Source: Pseudomonas sp. B21-056
GTDB taxonomy: Bacteria; Pseudomonadota; Gammaproteobacteria; Pseudomonadales; Pseudomonadaceae
Reading direction: 5' to 3'
Assembly (NCBI RefSeq): GCF_026016325.1
Contig: NZ_CP087203.1
Coordinates: 3,906,001 to 3,970,000, forward strand
DNA: 64,000 bases
Part shown: positions 1-9,444 of the stretch, piece after piece
Layout of the letters: each line of letters starts with the position of its first letter
Numbering within the stretch: position 1 is the first letter of the stretch
Position numbers and translations under genes: made by a program
Notes under the pieces: model-generated
What the model was told of the DNA's origin: nothing
Seen by the model: only the letters and a program-made list of their open reading frames with translations
The model's database searches: none

Positions 1-1
1 C

Positions 2-1612
2 ATGAACCAGGACAATCTGATCGAAGTCCGCGACCTGGCGGTAGAATTCGTGGTCGGGCAACATCGCCAGCGCGTGGTCGAAGGTGTCAGTTTCGACATC
101 AAGCGCGGCGAAACCCTGGCCCTGGTGGGTGAAAGCGGTTCGGGCAAGTCGGTCACCGCCCACTCGATCCTGCGGTTGCTGCCTTACCCGCTGGCCCACC
201 ACCCCACTGGTGCCATCCTGTACGCCGGGCAAAACATGCTGGGGCTGAAGGAAAAAACCATCCGTCATATCCGCGGCAACCGGATCGCGATGATTTTCCA
301 GGAGCCGATGACGTCCCTCAATCCGCTGCACTCCATCGGCAAACAGATCAATGAAGTGCTCGACATCCATAAGGGCCTGACCGGCAAGGTCGCGACCCGG
401 CGCACCCTTGAGTTGCTGGAGCTGGTGGGCATCCCCGAGCCCCACAAGCGCCTCAAGGCCCTGCCCCACGAGCTGTCCGGTGGCCAGCGCCAGCGGGTGA
501 TGATCGCCATGGCCCTGGCCAACGAGCCGGAACTGCTGATCGCCGACGAACCGACCACCGCCCTGGACGTCACCGTCCAGCTGAAAATCCTCGATCTGCT
601 CAAGGATCTGCAGGCACGATTGGGCATGTCGCTGCTGCTGATCAGCCACGATTTGAACCTGGTCAGAAGAATTGCGCATCGCGTATGTGTCATGCAGCGC
701 GGTTGCATCGTCGAACAGGCATCGTGCGCAGAGTTGTTCCGCGCGCCGCAGCATCCGTACACTCGGGAACTGCTGGCCGCCGAACCCAGCGGCAACCCGG
801 CGAGCAACGTGGTCGGCCCGCCGCTGTTGCAGGTCGAGGACCTGAAAGTCTGGTTCCCGATCAAGAAAGGCCTGTTCAAGCGCACGGTGGATTACATCAA
901 GGCGGTGGACGGTATCCGCTTCAGCCTGCCCCAGGGCCAGACCCTGGGCATCGTCGGCGAGAGCGGCTCCGGCAAGTCCACCCTGGGGCTGGCGATATTG
1001 CGGTTGATCGGCAGCCAGGGCGGGATACGCTTCGAAGGCAAGCCGCTGGACAGCCTGACGCAGCAGCAGGTGCGACCGCTGCGCCGGGAGATGCAAGTGG
1101 TGTTTCAGGATCCGTTTGGTAGCCTGAGCCCGCGGATGTCTGTGGGCCAGATCGTCGGTGAAGGCCTGCGGATCCACAAGATCGGCACCGAAGCCGAACA
1201 GGAACAAGCGATAATCGCGGCATTGAAGGAGGTAGGCCTGGACCCGGAGACCCGGAACCGCTACCCCCATGAATTTTCCGGAGGGCAACGGCAGCGTATC
1301 GCCATTGCCCGGGCCTTGGTGCTCAAGCCGGCGTTGATTCTGCTGGATGAACCGACGTCGGCCCTGGACCGTACCGTGCAACGCCAGGTGGTGGAGCTGT
1401 TGCGGTCGCTGCAAACCAAGTACAACCTGACGTACCTGTTTATCAGCCATGACCTGGCTGTCGTCAAAGCGCTGAGCCACCAGTTGATGGTGGTCAAGCA
1501 TGGCCAAGTGGTCGAACAAGGTGATGCCCGCAGCATATTCGCCGCGCCGCAACACCCCTATACACAGCAGTTGCTGGAGGCCGCCTTCCTGGCCCCAACA
1601 ACTGCCGAATAA
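2..1612 (+). CDS. yejF: Peptide ABC transporter, tandem ATP-binding protein (YejF type)
   Basis: A 536-residue protein with two complete nucleotide-binding domains in one chain, as in YejF of oligopeptide/microcin C importers; it would energise a cytoplasmic-membrane peptide permease. Domain 1 has Walker A GESGSGKS (residues 43-50), signature LSGGQRQRV and Walker B ending ADEPTTALD. Domain 2 repeats [19 protein letters not shown] and LDEPTSALD. Each domain is followed by the oligopeptide C-terminal extension containing QHPYT. The ATG is the second base of the window, so its ribosome site and presumably the permease and binding-protein genes lie outside. fabI follows 19 bp downstream; I recall the same order in other Pseudomonas. 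Family is sure; the substrate is inferred. Confidence 0.92.
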   Translation: MNQDNLIEVRDLAVEFVVGQHRQRVVEGVSFDIKRGETLALVGESGSGKSVTAHSILRLLPYPLAHHPTGAILYAGQNMLGLKEKTIRHIRGNRIAMIFQEPMTSLNPLHSIGKQINEVLDIHKGLTGKVATRRTLELLELVGIPEPHKRLKALPHELSGGQRQRVMIAMALANEPELLIADEPTTALDVTVQLKILDLLKDLQARLGMSLLLISHDLNLVRRIAHRVCVMQRGCIVEQASCAELFRAPQHPYTRELLAAEPSGNPASNVVGPPLLQVEDLKVWFPIKKGLFKRTVDYIKAVDGIRFSLPQGQTLGIVGESGSGKSTLGLAILRLIGSQGGIRFEGKPLDSLTQQQVRPLRREMQVVFQDPFGSLSPRMSVGQIVGEGLRIHKIGTEAEQEQAIIAALKEVGLDPETRNRYPHEFSGGQRQRIAIARALVLKPALILLDEPTSALDRTVQRQVVELLRSLQTKYNLTYLFISHDLAVVKALSHQLMVVKHGQVVEQGDARSIFAAPQHPYTQQLLEAAFLAPTTAE

Positions 1613-1631
1613 CCTGAAAGAGGAGCAACAC

Positions 1632-2426
1632 ATGGGTTTTCTCGCCGGTAAGCGCGTACTGATCGTCGGTGTCGCCAGCAAGCTGTCCATCGCATCCGGC
1701 ATCGCCGCCGCCATGCATCGCGAGGGCGCTGAACTTGCCTTCACTTATCAGAACGACAAACTCAAGGGTCGTGTCGAAGAGTTCGCCCAAGGCTGGGGTT
1801 CGAGCCCTGAGCTGTGCTTCCCGTGCGACGTGGCCAGCGACGAAGAAATCGCCAAGGTCTTCGAAGAGCTGAGCAAGAAGTGGGACGGCCTGGACTGCAT
1901 CGTGCACTCCGTGGGCTTCGCCCCGGGCGACCAGTTGGACGGCGACTTCACCGAAGCCACCACCCGTGAAGGCTTCCGCATCGCCCACGACATCAGCGCC
2001 TACAGCTTCGTGGCCCTGGCCAAGGCCGGTCGCGAAATGATGAAGGGCCGCAACGGCAGCCTGCTGACCCTGTCGTACCTGGGCGCCGAGCGCACCATGC
2101 CGAACTACAACGTCATGGGCATGGCCAAGGCCTCCCTGGAAGCCGGCGTGCGCTACCTGGCCGGCTCCCTGGGCCCGGACGGCACCCGCGTCAACTGCGT
2201 CTCGGCCGGTCCGATCCGCACCCTCGCCGCTTCCGGCATCAAGAACTTCCGCAAGATGCTGGCCGCCAACGAAGCGCAAACCCCGCTGCGTCGCAACGTC
2301 ACCATCGAAGAAGTCGGCAACGCCGGCGCCTTCCTGTGCTCCGACCTGGCGTCGGGCATCAGCGGTGAAATCATGTACGTGGACGGCGGCTTCAACACCA
2401 CCGCCATGGGCAACATCGAAGAGTAA
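1632..2426 (+). CDS. fabI: Enoyl-[acyl-carrier-protein] reductase, NADH-dependent
   Basis: 264 residues, the usual FabI length. FabI reduces trans-2-enoyl-ACP to acyl-ACP in the last step of fatty-acid elongation and is the triclosan target. The N-terminus has the SDR-type cofactor loop ([14 protein letters not shown]), and the active site has the FabI spacing Tyr-x6-Lys in YNVMGMAK. The open frame continues upstream, but this ATG has a strong ribosome site (AGAGGAGC) and gives the conserved start MGFLAGKR. It sits 19 bp after the ABC ATPase and is closed by a clear terminator. Confidence 0.97.
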   Translation: MGFLAGKRVLIVGVASKLSIASGIAAAMHREGAELAFTYQNDKLKGRVEEFAQGWGSSPELCFPCDVASDEEIAKVFEELSKKWDGLDCIVHSVGFAPGDQLDGDFTEATTREGFRIAHDISAYSFVALAKAGREMMKGRNGSLLTLSYLGAERTMPNYNVMGMAKASLEAGVRYLAGSLGPDGTRVNCVSAGPIRTLAASGIKNFRKMLAANEAQTPLRRNVTIEEVGNAGAFLCSDLASGISGEIMYVDGGFNTTAMGNIEE

Positions 2427-2441
2427 TCTTCACCACGCCTG

Positions 2442-2482
2442 AAAAACGCCGCTCGTCCTGGAAGGGACGAGCGGCGTTTTTC
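2442..2482 (+). terminator. Rho-independent terminator of fabI
   Basis: A perfect hairpin begins 15 bp after the fabI stop: AAAAACGCCGCTCGTCC, loop TGGAA, then the complementary arm ending in a T run. The A and T tracts at both ends would let it work in both directions. Confidence 0.9.
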
Positions 2483-2516
2483 ATTCAAGACTTCCTCCCA
2501 GCCACCACATTCCACT

Positions 2517-3490
2517 GTGGGAGCGAGCCTGCTCGCGATGGCCATCTGTCAGTTACATCAATATTGGCTGAGCCACCGCTATCGCGAGCAAGCTCGCTCC
2601 CACATGGGTTCCGGGGTAGGCTCGAAATCACCGTCCACCATAAATCCCCTGTGGGAGCGAGCCTGCTCGCGATGGCCATCTGTCAGTTACATCAATACTG
2701 GCTGAGCCACCGCTATCGCGAGCAGGCTCGCTCCCACATGGGTTCCGGGCTGGACGCAGGCTCTCCATCCACCGCCAATCCCCCGTGGGAGCGAGCCTGC
2801 TCGCGATGGCTATCTGTCAGTTACATCAATACTGGCTGAGCCACCGCTATCGCGAGCAAGCTCGCTCCCACATGGGTTCCGGGCTGGACACAAGATCTCC
2901 ATCCACCGCCAACCCCCCGTGGGAGCGAGCCTGCTCGCGATGGCTATCTGTCAGTCACATCAATATTGGCTGTGCTACCGCTATCGCGAGCAGGCTCGCT
3001 CCCACATTGGTTCCGGGCTGGCCGCAAGATCTCCATCCACCGCCAATCCCCTGTGGGAGCGAGCCTGCTCGCGATGGCTATCTGTCAGTTACATCAATAT
3101 TGGCTGAGCCACCGCTATCGCGAGCAGGCTCGCTCCCACATGGGTTCCGGGCTGGACGCAAGATCTCCATCCACCGCCAATCCCCTGTGGGAGCGAGCCT
3201 GCTCGCGATGGCTATCTGTCAATTACATCAATATTGGCTGAGCCACCGCTATCGCGAGCAGGCTCGCTCCCACATTGGTTCCAGGGTGGACTGCAAGATC
3301 TCCATCCACCGCCAACCCCCTGTGGGAGCGAGCCTGCTCGCGATGGCTATCTGTCAGTTACATCAATATTGGCTGAGCTACCGCTATCGCGAGCAAGCTC
3401 GCTCCCACATGGGTTCCGGGCTGGCCGCAAGATCTCCATCCACCGCCAATCCCCTGTGGGAGCGAGCTTGCTCGCGATGGCGGTGGGTCA
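2517..3490. repeat. Tandem array of 134-bp REPIN units (seven units plus a terminal half)
   Basis: The motif TGTGGGAGCGAGCCTGCTCG starts at about 2517, 2650, 2784, 2918, 3052, 3186, 3321 and 3455, a period of 133-135 bp. Each unit holds this REP half, a linker containing CAGTTACATCAATA, the inverted REP half (CGAGCAGGCTCGCTCCCACA) and a second linker containing CATCCACCGCCAA. Copies differ by only a few bases, including in the linkers, so the array grew by tandem duplication. It fills the gap between fabI and the diguanylate cyclase gene. Open frames through it are artefacts of the period. No REP-associated transposase is in the window. Confidence 0.93.
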
Positions 3491-3510
3491 GTTGCAGGTG
3501 ATGGAGGGTA

Positions 3511-4473
3511 TCAGCGCCGCTGGCTCTGTTTCTGGGCGTACATGGCTGCATCCGCGTCAGCCAGCAGGTAGTCGATGGCTCGATGGCGCTGCGGGTGGTA
3601 TTCGATCTGCCCGACGCTGAAGCGGATGTCATAGCCGCGCTGCAACATCGCATTACGCTCATCGAGGATTTCCTGGAGTCGCGCCATGATCGTCGAGATT
3701 TCGACATGGGAGGAGCCGGTGAGCAAGGCCACGAACTCATCACCGCCCAGACGGCCGATCACATCGCTTTCGCGAAAAGCGATGCGCAACACGTCGGCAA
3801 AGGTTTTCAGCGCGCTATCGCCCTCGGCATGCCCAAAGCGGTCGTTGATGGGTTTGAAATCGTCGAGGTCGAAGTACAGCAGCGTCGCCGGCCGCGACAG
3901 GCGATCACACACATTCAGTGCATGTTGGGCCAGTGTCTTGAAGCCGCGCCGATTGGACAGCAGCGTCAGTTCGTCCATGCTCGCCATCTGCACCGCAATC
4001 ATTTCCCCCTCGGCCATGCGCGCCAGGTCGCGCAGCAGCGCGCGCTCCTCGTCATCGAGCGTGCGTGGGCGGGTGTCGATCAGGCACAGCGTTCCCAGTT
4101 TGCTGCCCCCCTCCAGGCTCAGCGGTTGCCCCGCATAGAAACGAATGCCGGGCTCACCCGTGACCAACGGATTGTCCCGAAAGCGTTCGTCCTGCTCCGT
4201 GTCGCAAACCTCCAGGATCTGATCCTGCAAGATCGCATGCCCACAGAAGGAAACCGCCCGCGGCGTTTCACTGACGCTCATGCCAACGTTGGATTTGAAC
4301 CACTGCCGGTTGGCGTCCACCAGGGACACCAGCGCGATGGGCACATCGAACAGGCGTCGAGCGAGACGGGTCAATCGGTCGAACCGCTCTTCGGGTGCGG
4401 TATCGAGCAGTTTCAGCGATTGCAGGGTCTTGAGACGGACGGCTTCGTCGTCAGGTTCACCGGGTTCGAGCAT
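3511..4473 (-). CDS. GAF-GGDEF diguanylate cyclase
   Basis: 320 residues. It is expected to make cyclic-di-GMP from two GTP in the cytoplasm. Residues about 25-160 resemble a GAF sensor domain (short form with FCGHAI and FYAGQPL). The GGDEF domain occupies about 165-320, with an intact active site GGDEF at 243-247 and an inhibitory-site motif RESD (234-237) five residues upstream, so product feedback is expected. There is no signal peptide or membrane segment. The 3' end abuts the REPIN array; the 5' end faces the AraC regulator gene. The GAF ligand is unknown. Confidence 0.9.
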   Translation of the reverse strand: MLEPGEPDDEAVRLKTLQSLKLLDTAPEERFDRLTRLARRLFDVPIALVSLVDANRQWFKSNVGMSVSETPRAVSFCGHAILQDQILEVCDTEQDERFRDNPLVTGEPGIRFYAGQPLSLEGGSKLGTLCLIDTRPRTLDDEERALLRDLARMAEGEMIAVQMASMDELTLLSNRRGFKTLAQHALNVCDRLSRPATLLYFDLDDFKPINDRFGHAEGDSALKTFADVLRIAFRESDVIGRLGGDEFVALLTGSSHVEISTIMARLQEILDERNAMLQRGYDIRFSVGQIEYHPQRHRAIDYLLADADAAMYAQKQSQRR

Positions 4474-4619
4474 CGGTCACTCCGTTGTCGGCACTGATTG
4501 AAGTCTAGTCCAGCTCCGCTTCGCTTCCAGCGCTGACGAGCCCCGTGACTGAATCGGACGGGCATTTGCCGACGAGGGCTTATACACTGCGACACAGGTT
4601 CAAAAAGAGGCACTGACTG

Positions 4620-5444
4620 ATGAAGCCTGTCCCCCACGATTCCGCCCCCCGCTTCTGGCGCGACGCGGCCTTGCCCTTCATCGAAGCCCGGGCCATCGCG
4701 GATGGGCGCAAGGTCTGTTATTCACGGCATTCCCACGACCATTTCTCCATCGGGGCGATCACCGCCGGATGCAGCACCTACGTGCATGAGCAGTCGAACT
4801 TCAAGGTCGAGAGCGGCACAGTGGTGCTGATGAACCCGGGTGATGTCCACGCCTGCAACCCGATTGACGATCAGCCATGGTCATACGTGATGCTCTACGT
4901 GGATACCCTGTGGCTGAGGGACCTGCAGCGGCGGATCGGCTTTGACGAACAGCTGGATTTCCAAGGCTTCGCCACCACTCACAGCCGCGATGTCGAACTG
5001 TTTGCCGCACTGCAGGGGTTGTATGGGCAACTGGTGGATGAACGGCTCGCGCCCTCGCGCAAACAGGCTGCCGCCGAGGCATTCTTTATCGATCTGCAGC
5101 AGCGTCTCAACCCGTCGGGACGTCCGGACCGGGGCAGCCATCCGGGGTTGATGCGGGCGGCGCAGTTCATCCACGACCATTGCACCGACGCCTTGAAGCT
5201 CGAAGACATCTGCGCCGCCGCACAACTGTCGCCGTCGTACCTGAGCCGGGCGTTCAAGCGCCACTACGGGATGACGCCCCATGCCTTCCTGGTCAATCGC
5301 CGGATCCAGTTCGCCCGCCAGCAATTGCGTGAAGGCAAGCTGATCGCCGACGTCGCGCTGGACAGCGGCTTTGCCGACCAGGCGCATTTCCAGCGGGCCT
5401 TCAAGCAGCACCTGGCGGCTACGCCGGGGCAGTATCGCGGCTGA
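4620..5444 (+). CDS. AraC-family transcriptional regulator
   Basis: 274 residues. The N-terminal half is an AraC-type cupin (SHDHFSIGAI, then GTVVLMNPGDVHAC). The C-terminal ~100 residues are the double helix-turn-helix, with LEDICAAAQLSPSYLSRAFK and a second part VALDSGFADQAHFQRAFKQH. The ATG is preceded by AAGAGGCACTGACTG. It is convergent with a LysE/RhtB exporter gene; AraC plus LysE pairs are common, with the regulator often controlling the exporter, but that is inference here. The effector is unknown. Confidence 0.88.
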   Translation: MKPVPHDSAPRFWRDAALPFIEARAIADGRKVCYSRHSHDHFSIGAITAGCSTYVHEQSNFKVESGTVVLMNPGDVHACNPIDDQPWSYVMLYVDTLWLRDLQRRIGFDEQLDFQGFATTHSRDVELFAALQGLYGQLVDERLAPSRKQAAAEAFFIDLQQRLNPSGRPDRGSHPGLMRAAQFIHDHCTDALKLEDICAAAQLSPSYLSRAFKRHYGMTPHAFLVNRRIQFARQQLREGKLIADVALDSGFADQAHFQRAFKQHLAATPGQYRG

Positions 5445-5460
5445 CCCGCCCGCCGGGCGC

Positions 5461-5564
5461 TGTAGGAGCTGGCGAAGCCTGCGATCTTTTGATTTTGATC
5501 TTCCGCTCGCGACTCAACTGTCTGGGGAAAGATCGCAGTCTCGCTTCGCTCGGCAGCTCCTACA
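5461..5564. repeat. Inverted-repeat element, TGTAGGAGCTG family
   Basis: The left arm begins TGTAGGAGCTGGCGAAGCCT and continues GCGATCTTTT. The right arm is its imperfect complement, GATCGCAG...CGGCAGCTCCTACA. This is a different repeat family from the GTGGGAGCGAG REPs. It lies between the convergent AraC and LysE genes and may act as their shared 3' hairpin. A lone half copy (AGCTCCTACA) occurs near 16495. Confidence 0.75.
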
Positions 5565-5595
5565 GCGGCGCAACGCAGGGCCAGGATCGACAATT

Positions 5596-6183
5596 TCAAG
5601 GCAACAACAGATACCCCGCACTCGCCACCAGCAACACCGCCATCGCCCGATTGAACAGCCGCATGGTCGCCGGGTTGCCCAGCCAGTTGCGCAGAAAACT
5701 GCCGGCATAGGCCCAGCACCCCACCGAGAGATAACAAATCACCAGATAAATGGCCGCAAACTGCCACACCAGCTTCGCTTCGCCATCGGCCACGAACGCG
5801 CCCATGCCCGCGACACAGGCCAGCCAGGCCTTGGGATTGAGCCATTGCATCAGCGCCCCATAGAACATCGAGGGCGCCCGTCCCTCGTCATTGGCGCCCA
5901 AGTGACCGTTATCCATCGCCAGTTTCCAGGCCATGAACAGCAGGAACGCCACGCCCCCCAGTTGCACCACTCGGGTAAGGCCGGGCCAGTGCTGCAATAC
6001 TTCGTGCAACCCCAGCCCCATCAGCACCAACAACAGGACGAACCCCAGGGTGGCGCCGGCCACATGGTGCAGGGTGGCGCGGAACCCATAACGGGCCCCG
6101 GAACTGAGGGCCACGATATTCACCGGCCCCGGCGTGATGGAGGCGACCAGGGCAAATGCCGCCATGGAGAAAATCAGACTCAT
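5596..6183 (-). CDS. LysE/RhtB-family amino-acid exporter
   Basis: 195 residues, normal for RhtB-type exporters, which move amino acids or derivatives out across the inner membrane. The N-terminus has the family hallmark ASITPGPVNIVALSSGARYG, followed by hydrophobic stretches consistent with five or six helices. The end LLVASAGYLLL is also typical. Convergent with the AraC-type regulator gene. The substrate cannot be told from the sequence. Confidence 0.88.
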   Translation of the reverse strand: MSLIFSMAAFALVASITPGPVNIVALSSGARYGFRATLHHVAGATLGFVLLLVLMGLGLHEVLQHWPGLTRVVQLGGVAFLLFMAWKLAMDNGHLGANDEGRAPSMFYGALMQWLNPKAWLACVAGMGAFVADGEAKLVWQFAAIYLVICYLSVGCWAYAGSFLRNWLGNPATMRLFNRAMAVLLVASAGYLLLP

Positions 6184-6326
6184 CGCATACCTTCTTCAAA
6201 TCTGTGTGTGGTGGCGATCAGGCTAAGTGTCCGGCGACTGGAGATATTGAACAAAACTGCCTTTCATCAAAGTAATGCTGCTCATCAAGCATGCAGTGAG
6301 GGCGAGCAACACGGCCGGCAGACATG

Positions 6327-6367
6327 AAAAAGCCGCGACACCTTCCCAGGCGTCGCGGCTTTTTTTC
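6327..6367 (-). terminator. Rho-independent terminator downstream of the Gly-rich protein gene
   Basis: Hairpin AAAGCCGCGAC / GTCGCGGCTTT with a short loop and a run of seven T (A on the other strand). It lies 7 bp beyond the stop codon of the leftward gene that ends at 6374. The symmetric A/T tracts suggest bidirectional use. Confidence 0.85.
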
Positions 6368-6373
6368 AAACGA

Positions 6374-6838
6374 TCAGCGGTCGTTCTTGGTAGAAGAGCC
6401 GATCGCGTTGGTCAATCCCTTGGTGTTGTGGGTACCGGGCGTGCTGGCGGAGATGGCCGAAGCCTTGCTCAAGCCACGGGTATCACGGTCGTTGGCAATG
6501 CTCGAAGTGACCGACGCATGGCTCGTACGGTCAGTGCGCGTGGTCCCGGTGTGCTTGCCGCTCACGCCATGATCGCGGGTGCGTGTGGCGGTGCCGGTGT
6601 GATCGCTGCTCAGGCCTTTGCTATGACCACTGGAGTCGCTGGACTTGCCACTGCCCTTGCCGCCGCCATTACCACCCCCGTTGCCGCCTCCGTTGCCACC
6701 GCCATGACCGCCACCATTGCCACCTGCAGCAGCGTAGCTCACACCAATGGGCGATAGATCCGCCGGCAGCAAGGCAGAGGCACCGAGCATCAGGGTGCAG
6801 ATTGCGGCGGCGATTAATGACTTCTTCTGTTTGGACAT
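6374..6838 (-). CDS. Secreted Gly/Asn/Ser-rich low-complexity protein, function unknown
   Basis: 154 residues from the ATG at 6838, chosen because CGGAGACAAC precedes it and it starts a signal peptide. MSKQKK is followed by a hydrophobic core (SLIAAAICTLMLGASALL) and a likely cleavage near SYAAAG. After that comes a run of GGN/GGH/GGK repeats, then a Ser/Thr/His-rich tail with no cysteine. The mature part looks disordered. It has its own terminator and is divergent from ada. No recognised family; export is predicted, function unknown. Confidence 0.7.
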   Translation of the reverse strand: MSKQKKSLIAAAICTLMLGASALLPADLSPIGVSYAAAGGNGGGHGGGNGGGNGGGNGGGKGSGKSSDSSGHSKGLSSDHTGTATRTRDHGVSGKHTGTTRTDRTSHASVTSSIANDRDTRGLSKASAISASTPGTHNTKGLTNAIGSSTKNDR

Positions 6839-6982
6839 GTTGTCTCCGAAAGACAAAATCAACGGTTGAACCTCTAAGACTCAAAGGTTCAATTTTTGTT
6901 CGCGGCTCCCCGACCAACGACAGAAAATTCACTGTCGATTTTTCGGTGGAGCTGGACCGGGGGCAGTTCTATGCTCAGCCCC

Positions 6983-8065
6983 ATGAACAGACAAGACTCG
7001 CTGCTCCCACCCCACGCCGAAATGGTCCGCGCCATGCTCGAGCGAGACACCGCCTACGAGGGGGTGTTCTTCACTGCGGTCAAGACCACCGGCATTTTCT
7101 GTCGCCCCGCCTGCACGGCGCGCAAACCCAAACCAGAGAACGTGGAGTTCTTCGCCCACGCCGACGAAGCCATGTCGGCCGGCTACCGGGCGTGCCTGCG
7201 CTGCAAGCCCCTGGATGCCGCCGCCATCGCACCGGACTGGATCCAGGCGCTGCTCAAGGCGGTAGATGCCGAACCCGACCTGCGCTGGACCGACGCCCTG
7301 CTACTGGAACAAGGCATCGAACCGCTGAATCTGCGGCGCTGGTTCAAGCAACATTTCGGCATGACCTTTCACGCCTACCTGCGCACCCGACGCCTGGGCA
7401 TCGCCCTGGGGGGCATCAAGGAAGGCAACTCCATCGACAACGCGGCGTTCGATTCGGGCTACGAATCCCTGAGCGGGTTTCGTGATGCTTTCGTGAAGTC
7501 TTTCCACATCACGCCCGGCCGTGCCGCCCAAAGCGAGCCGCTGCTGTTCACGCGCCTGACCACGCCATTGGGGCCAATGCTGGCCATGGCCGAACGACGC
7601 GGACTGGTGCTGCTGGAGTTTCTCGACCGCCCGGCCCTGACCCGGGAAATCGAGGAGCTGCAACACCGCTATGGCTACACCGTCGCGCCGGGGCATAACG
7701 CGCACTTGCAGCAGATCGAAGCCGAACTGGCGGACTATTTCGCCGGCCACCTCACCACCTTCAATGTCCCGCTGCACATGCCCGGCAGCCCATTCGCCAT
7801 CCGGGTCTGGGCCGAGCTGCAGAAAATCCCCTATGGCGAGACTCGCAGCTACGGCGCCATCGCCGCCGTACTCGGCAGCCCTGGCGCCAGCCGCGCCGTG
7901 GGGCTGGCCAACGGGCAGAATCGCCTGGCCATCGTTGTCCCCTGCCATCGGGTGATCGGTGCGGACGGCTCCTTGACCGGCTATGGTGGTGGGCAGCCGC
8001 GCAAGGCCTTTCTGCTGCGGCTGGAAAAAGCGGCGGTGCAGGTTTCCCTGCCCCTGGCGTTCTGA
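6983..8065 (+). CDS. ada: Ada: bifunctional methylated-DNA methyltransferase and activator
   Basis: 360 residues from ATG 6983 (an ATG 12 bp upstream would add MLSP). Ada takes methyl groups from phosphotriesters and O6-methylguanine irreversibly and then activates alkylation-repair genes. N-terminal zinc-site cysteines are visible at 40, 44, 71 and 74; Cys40 in TTGIFCRPAC corresponds to E. coli Cys38. An AraC-like DNA-binding segment follows (about 95-185). The C-terminal methyltransferase has IVVPCHRV, with Cys321 at the same number as in E. coli. alkA starts 22 bp after its stop, so the two probably form an autoregulated operon. Confidence 0.95.
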   Translation: MNRQDSLLPPHAEMVRAMLERDTAYEGVFFTAVKTTGIFCRPACTARKPKPENVEFFAHADEAMSAGYRACLRCKPLDAAAIAPDWIQALLKAVDAEPDLRWTDALLLEQGIEPLNLRRWFKQHFGMTFHAYLRTRRLGIALGGIKEGNSIDNAAFDSGYESLSGFRDAFVKSFHITPGRAAQSEPLLFTRLTTPLGPMLAMAERRGLVLLEFLDRPALTREIEELQHRYGYTVAPGHNAHLQQIEAELADYFAGHLTTFNVPLHMPGSPFAIRVWAELQKIPYGETRSYGAIAAVLGSPGASRAVGLANGQNRLAIVVPCHRVIGADGSLTGYGGGQPRKAFLLRLEKAAVQVSLPLAF

Positions 8066-8087
8066 TCAGCCCGAGGACACTTACCCG

Positions 8088-8720
8088 ATGCCCGTGCCGT
8101 ACCACGACGCCAGCGTTTTTCTTGCCAACCTCGATGACGGTTGGCGGCGTCATGTCGAAACGACCGGCCCCTGCCTGCTGCAACCCCGGCCGGCCCGTGA
8201 TCCCTACGAAGTCCTGGTGCGGGCCATTGCCTACCAGCAACTGCACGCCAAGGCCGGCGATGCGATCTTCGGTCGGCTGCTGGCGTTGTTCCCGACGCAG
8301 ACGTTTCCCAGGCCGGAGCAGATTCTGGCGACAGGCTTCGAGCAGTTGCGCGGTTGCGGATTTTCCGCGAGCAAGATCGCGACCATCCAGGGTATCGCCC
8401 AGGCGGCCCTGGACGGCGTGGTGCCGGACTACCCGACGGCGCTGGCCATGGACGACGAAGCCTTGATCGAGCGCCTGGTCACCCTGCGCGGCATCGGTCG
8501 CTGGACCGTGGAGATGCTGCTGATCTACAGCCTGGAGCGGCCGGACATCCTGCCAGTCGACGACTTTGGCGTGCGCGAGGGCTATCGGCGCCTGAAGGGC
8601 CTCGAACGACAACCCGGTCGCAAGCAGATGATCGACATCGGCCTGGCCTGGAGCCCCTATCGGACGGTGGCAGCATGGTACTTGTGGCGGGTGCCGGTGC
8701 CTGGCCGTGGGACCGCGTAA
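8088..8720 (+). CDS. alkA: DNA-3-methyladenine glycosylase II (HhH-GPD, short AlkA)
   Basis: 210 residues. It removes alkylated purines in base-excision repair. The helix-hairpin-helix is LRGIGRWTVEML (133-144), followed by the GPD-type segment ILPVDDFG with the catalytic Asp at 158 or 159. It is shorter than E. coli AlkA (282) because the N-terminal TBP-like domain is absent, as in many bacterial and yeast Mag-type enzymes. The chosen ATG follows CCGAGGACAC and gives the start MPVPYHDAS. Downstream of ada by 22 bp, so co-expression and Ada induction are likely. Confidence 0.92.
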   Translation: MPVPYHDASVFLANLDDGWRRHVETTGPCLLQPRPARDPYEVLVRAIAYQQLHAKAGDAIFGRLLALFPTQTFPRPEQILATGFEQLRGCGFSASKIATIQGIAQAALDGVVPDYPTALAMDDEALIERLVTLRGIGRWTVEMLLIYSLERPDILPVDDFGVREGYRRLKGLERQPGRKQMIDIGLAWSPYRTVAAWYLWRVPVPGRGTA

Positions 8721-8725
8721 TCGTT

Positions 8726-8791
8726 CATCGCGAGCAGGCGCGCTCCCACAGGGGAACGCATTTCAATGTGGGAGCGAGCCTGCTCGCGATG
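8726..8791. repeat. REPIN
   Basis: Two inverted REP halves, CATCGCGAGCAGGCGCGCTC and GAGCGAGCCTGCTCGCGATG, separated by a short spacer. It begins 6 bp after the alkA stop and could form a 3' stem-loop protecting the ada-alkA message. Confidence 0.85.
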
Positions 8792-8860
8792 GCGTCAAGC
8801 CTGTCGAAACACTGACCGTCTACGCTATCCCGGTTCATCCCAATCCAATCGGAGGCTCCC

Positions 8861-9349
8861 ATGCAGCTCGAAGGTTCCTGCCATTGCGGCGAGGTGTCAT
8901 TCAGCCTGACCTGTGCCCACCCCTACCCTTATCAGCGCTGCTACTGCTCGATCTGTCGCAAGACCCAGGGCGGCGGCGGTTTTGCGATCAACCTCGGAGG
9001 CGACGCCCGCAGCCTCAAGGTGCGCGGTCGCCGGCACATCTCGATCTATCATGCGCGACTCAAGAACGAAGGCGATAAACGCGCCCACCGCAGCAGTGCC
9101 GAACGGCATTTCTGCGCTCTTTGCGGTTCGGGGCTGTGGCTGTTCAGCCCTGAATGGCCGGAACTGATCCACCCTTTCGCCTCGGCCATCGACACGCCGC
9201 TGCCGGTACCGCCGGAGCACACCCACCTGATGCTCGGTTCCAAGGCCCCGTGGGTGGAAGTCGAGGCGCATCCGGGCGACCAGCGGTTCGAGGTTTATCC
9301 GGAGGAATCCATTGCCCAGTGGCATGAGCGGTTGGGGTTGACAGCTTAA
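8861..9349 (+). CDS. GFA-family (glutathione-dependent formaldehyde-activating-like) zinc protein
   Basis: 162 residues with the GFA/CENP-V cysteine pattern: GSCHCG near the start, CYCSICRK around residue 27, and CALCGSG in the middle. These bind two zinc ions in the family. The founding member was described as S-(hydroxymethyl)glutathione synthase, but most relatives have no proven reaction, so the activity is open. Strong ribosome site CGGAGGCTCCC before the ATG. It is a single gene between two REPINs, near alkylation-repair genes; a link to formaldehyde handling is only suggestive. Confidence 0.85.
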   Translation: MQLEGSCHCGEVSFSLTCAHPYPYQRCYCSICRKTQGGGGFAINLGGDARSLKVRGRRHISIYHARLKNEGDKRAHRSSAERHFCALCGSGLWLFSPEWPELIHPFASAIDTPLPVPPEHTHLMLGSKAPWVEVEAHPGDQRFEVYPEESIAQWHERLGLTA

Positions 9350-9354
9350 GGCCC

Positions 9355-9421
9355 CATCGCGAGCGGGCTCGCTCCCACAGGGGGAATGCGTTTCAATGTG
9401 GGAGCGAGCCTGCTCGCGATG
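9355..9421. repeat. REPIN
   Basis: Inverted REP halves CATCGCGAGCGGGCTCGCTC and GAGCGAGCCTGCTCGCGATG around a spacer very like that of the REPIN at 8726 (GGGGAA/TGCG...TTTCAA). It fills the gap between the convergent GFA and miaE genes. Confidence 0.85.
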
Positions 9422-9444
9422 GCGTCAGTACAAACGACGCAGGA

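Noticed and set aside
2517..3490. CRISPR array
   Set aside because: The linkers between REP halves are identical from unit to unit, not unique spacers, the period is 134 bp and no cas genes are present.
2785..3501. 238-codon frame with internal peptide repeats, and similar frames in the array
   Set aside because: The repeats in the peptide are the REPIN units translated; unit length changes would break the frame and there is no ribosome site pattern.
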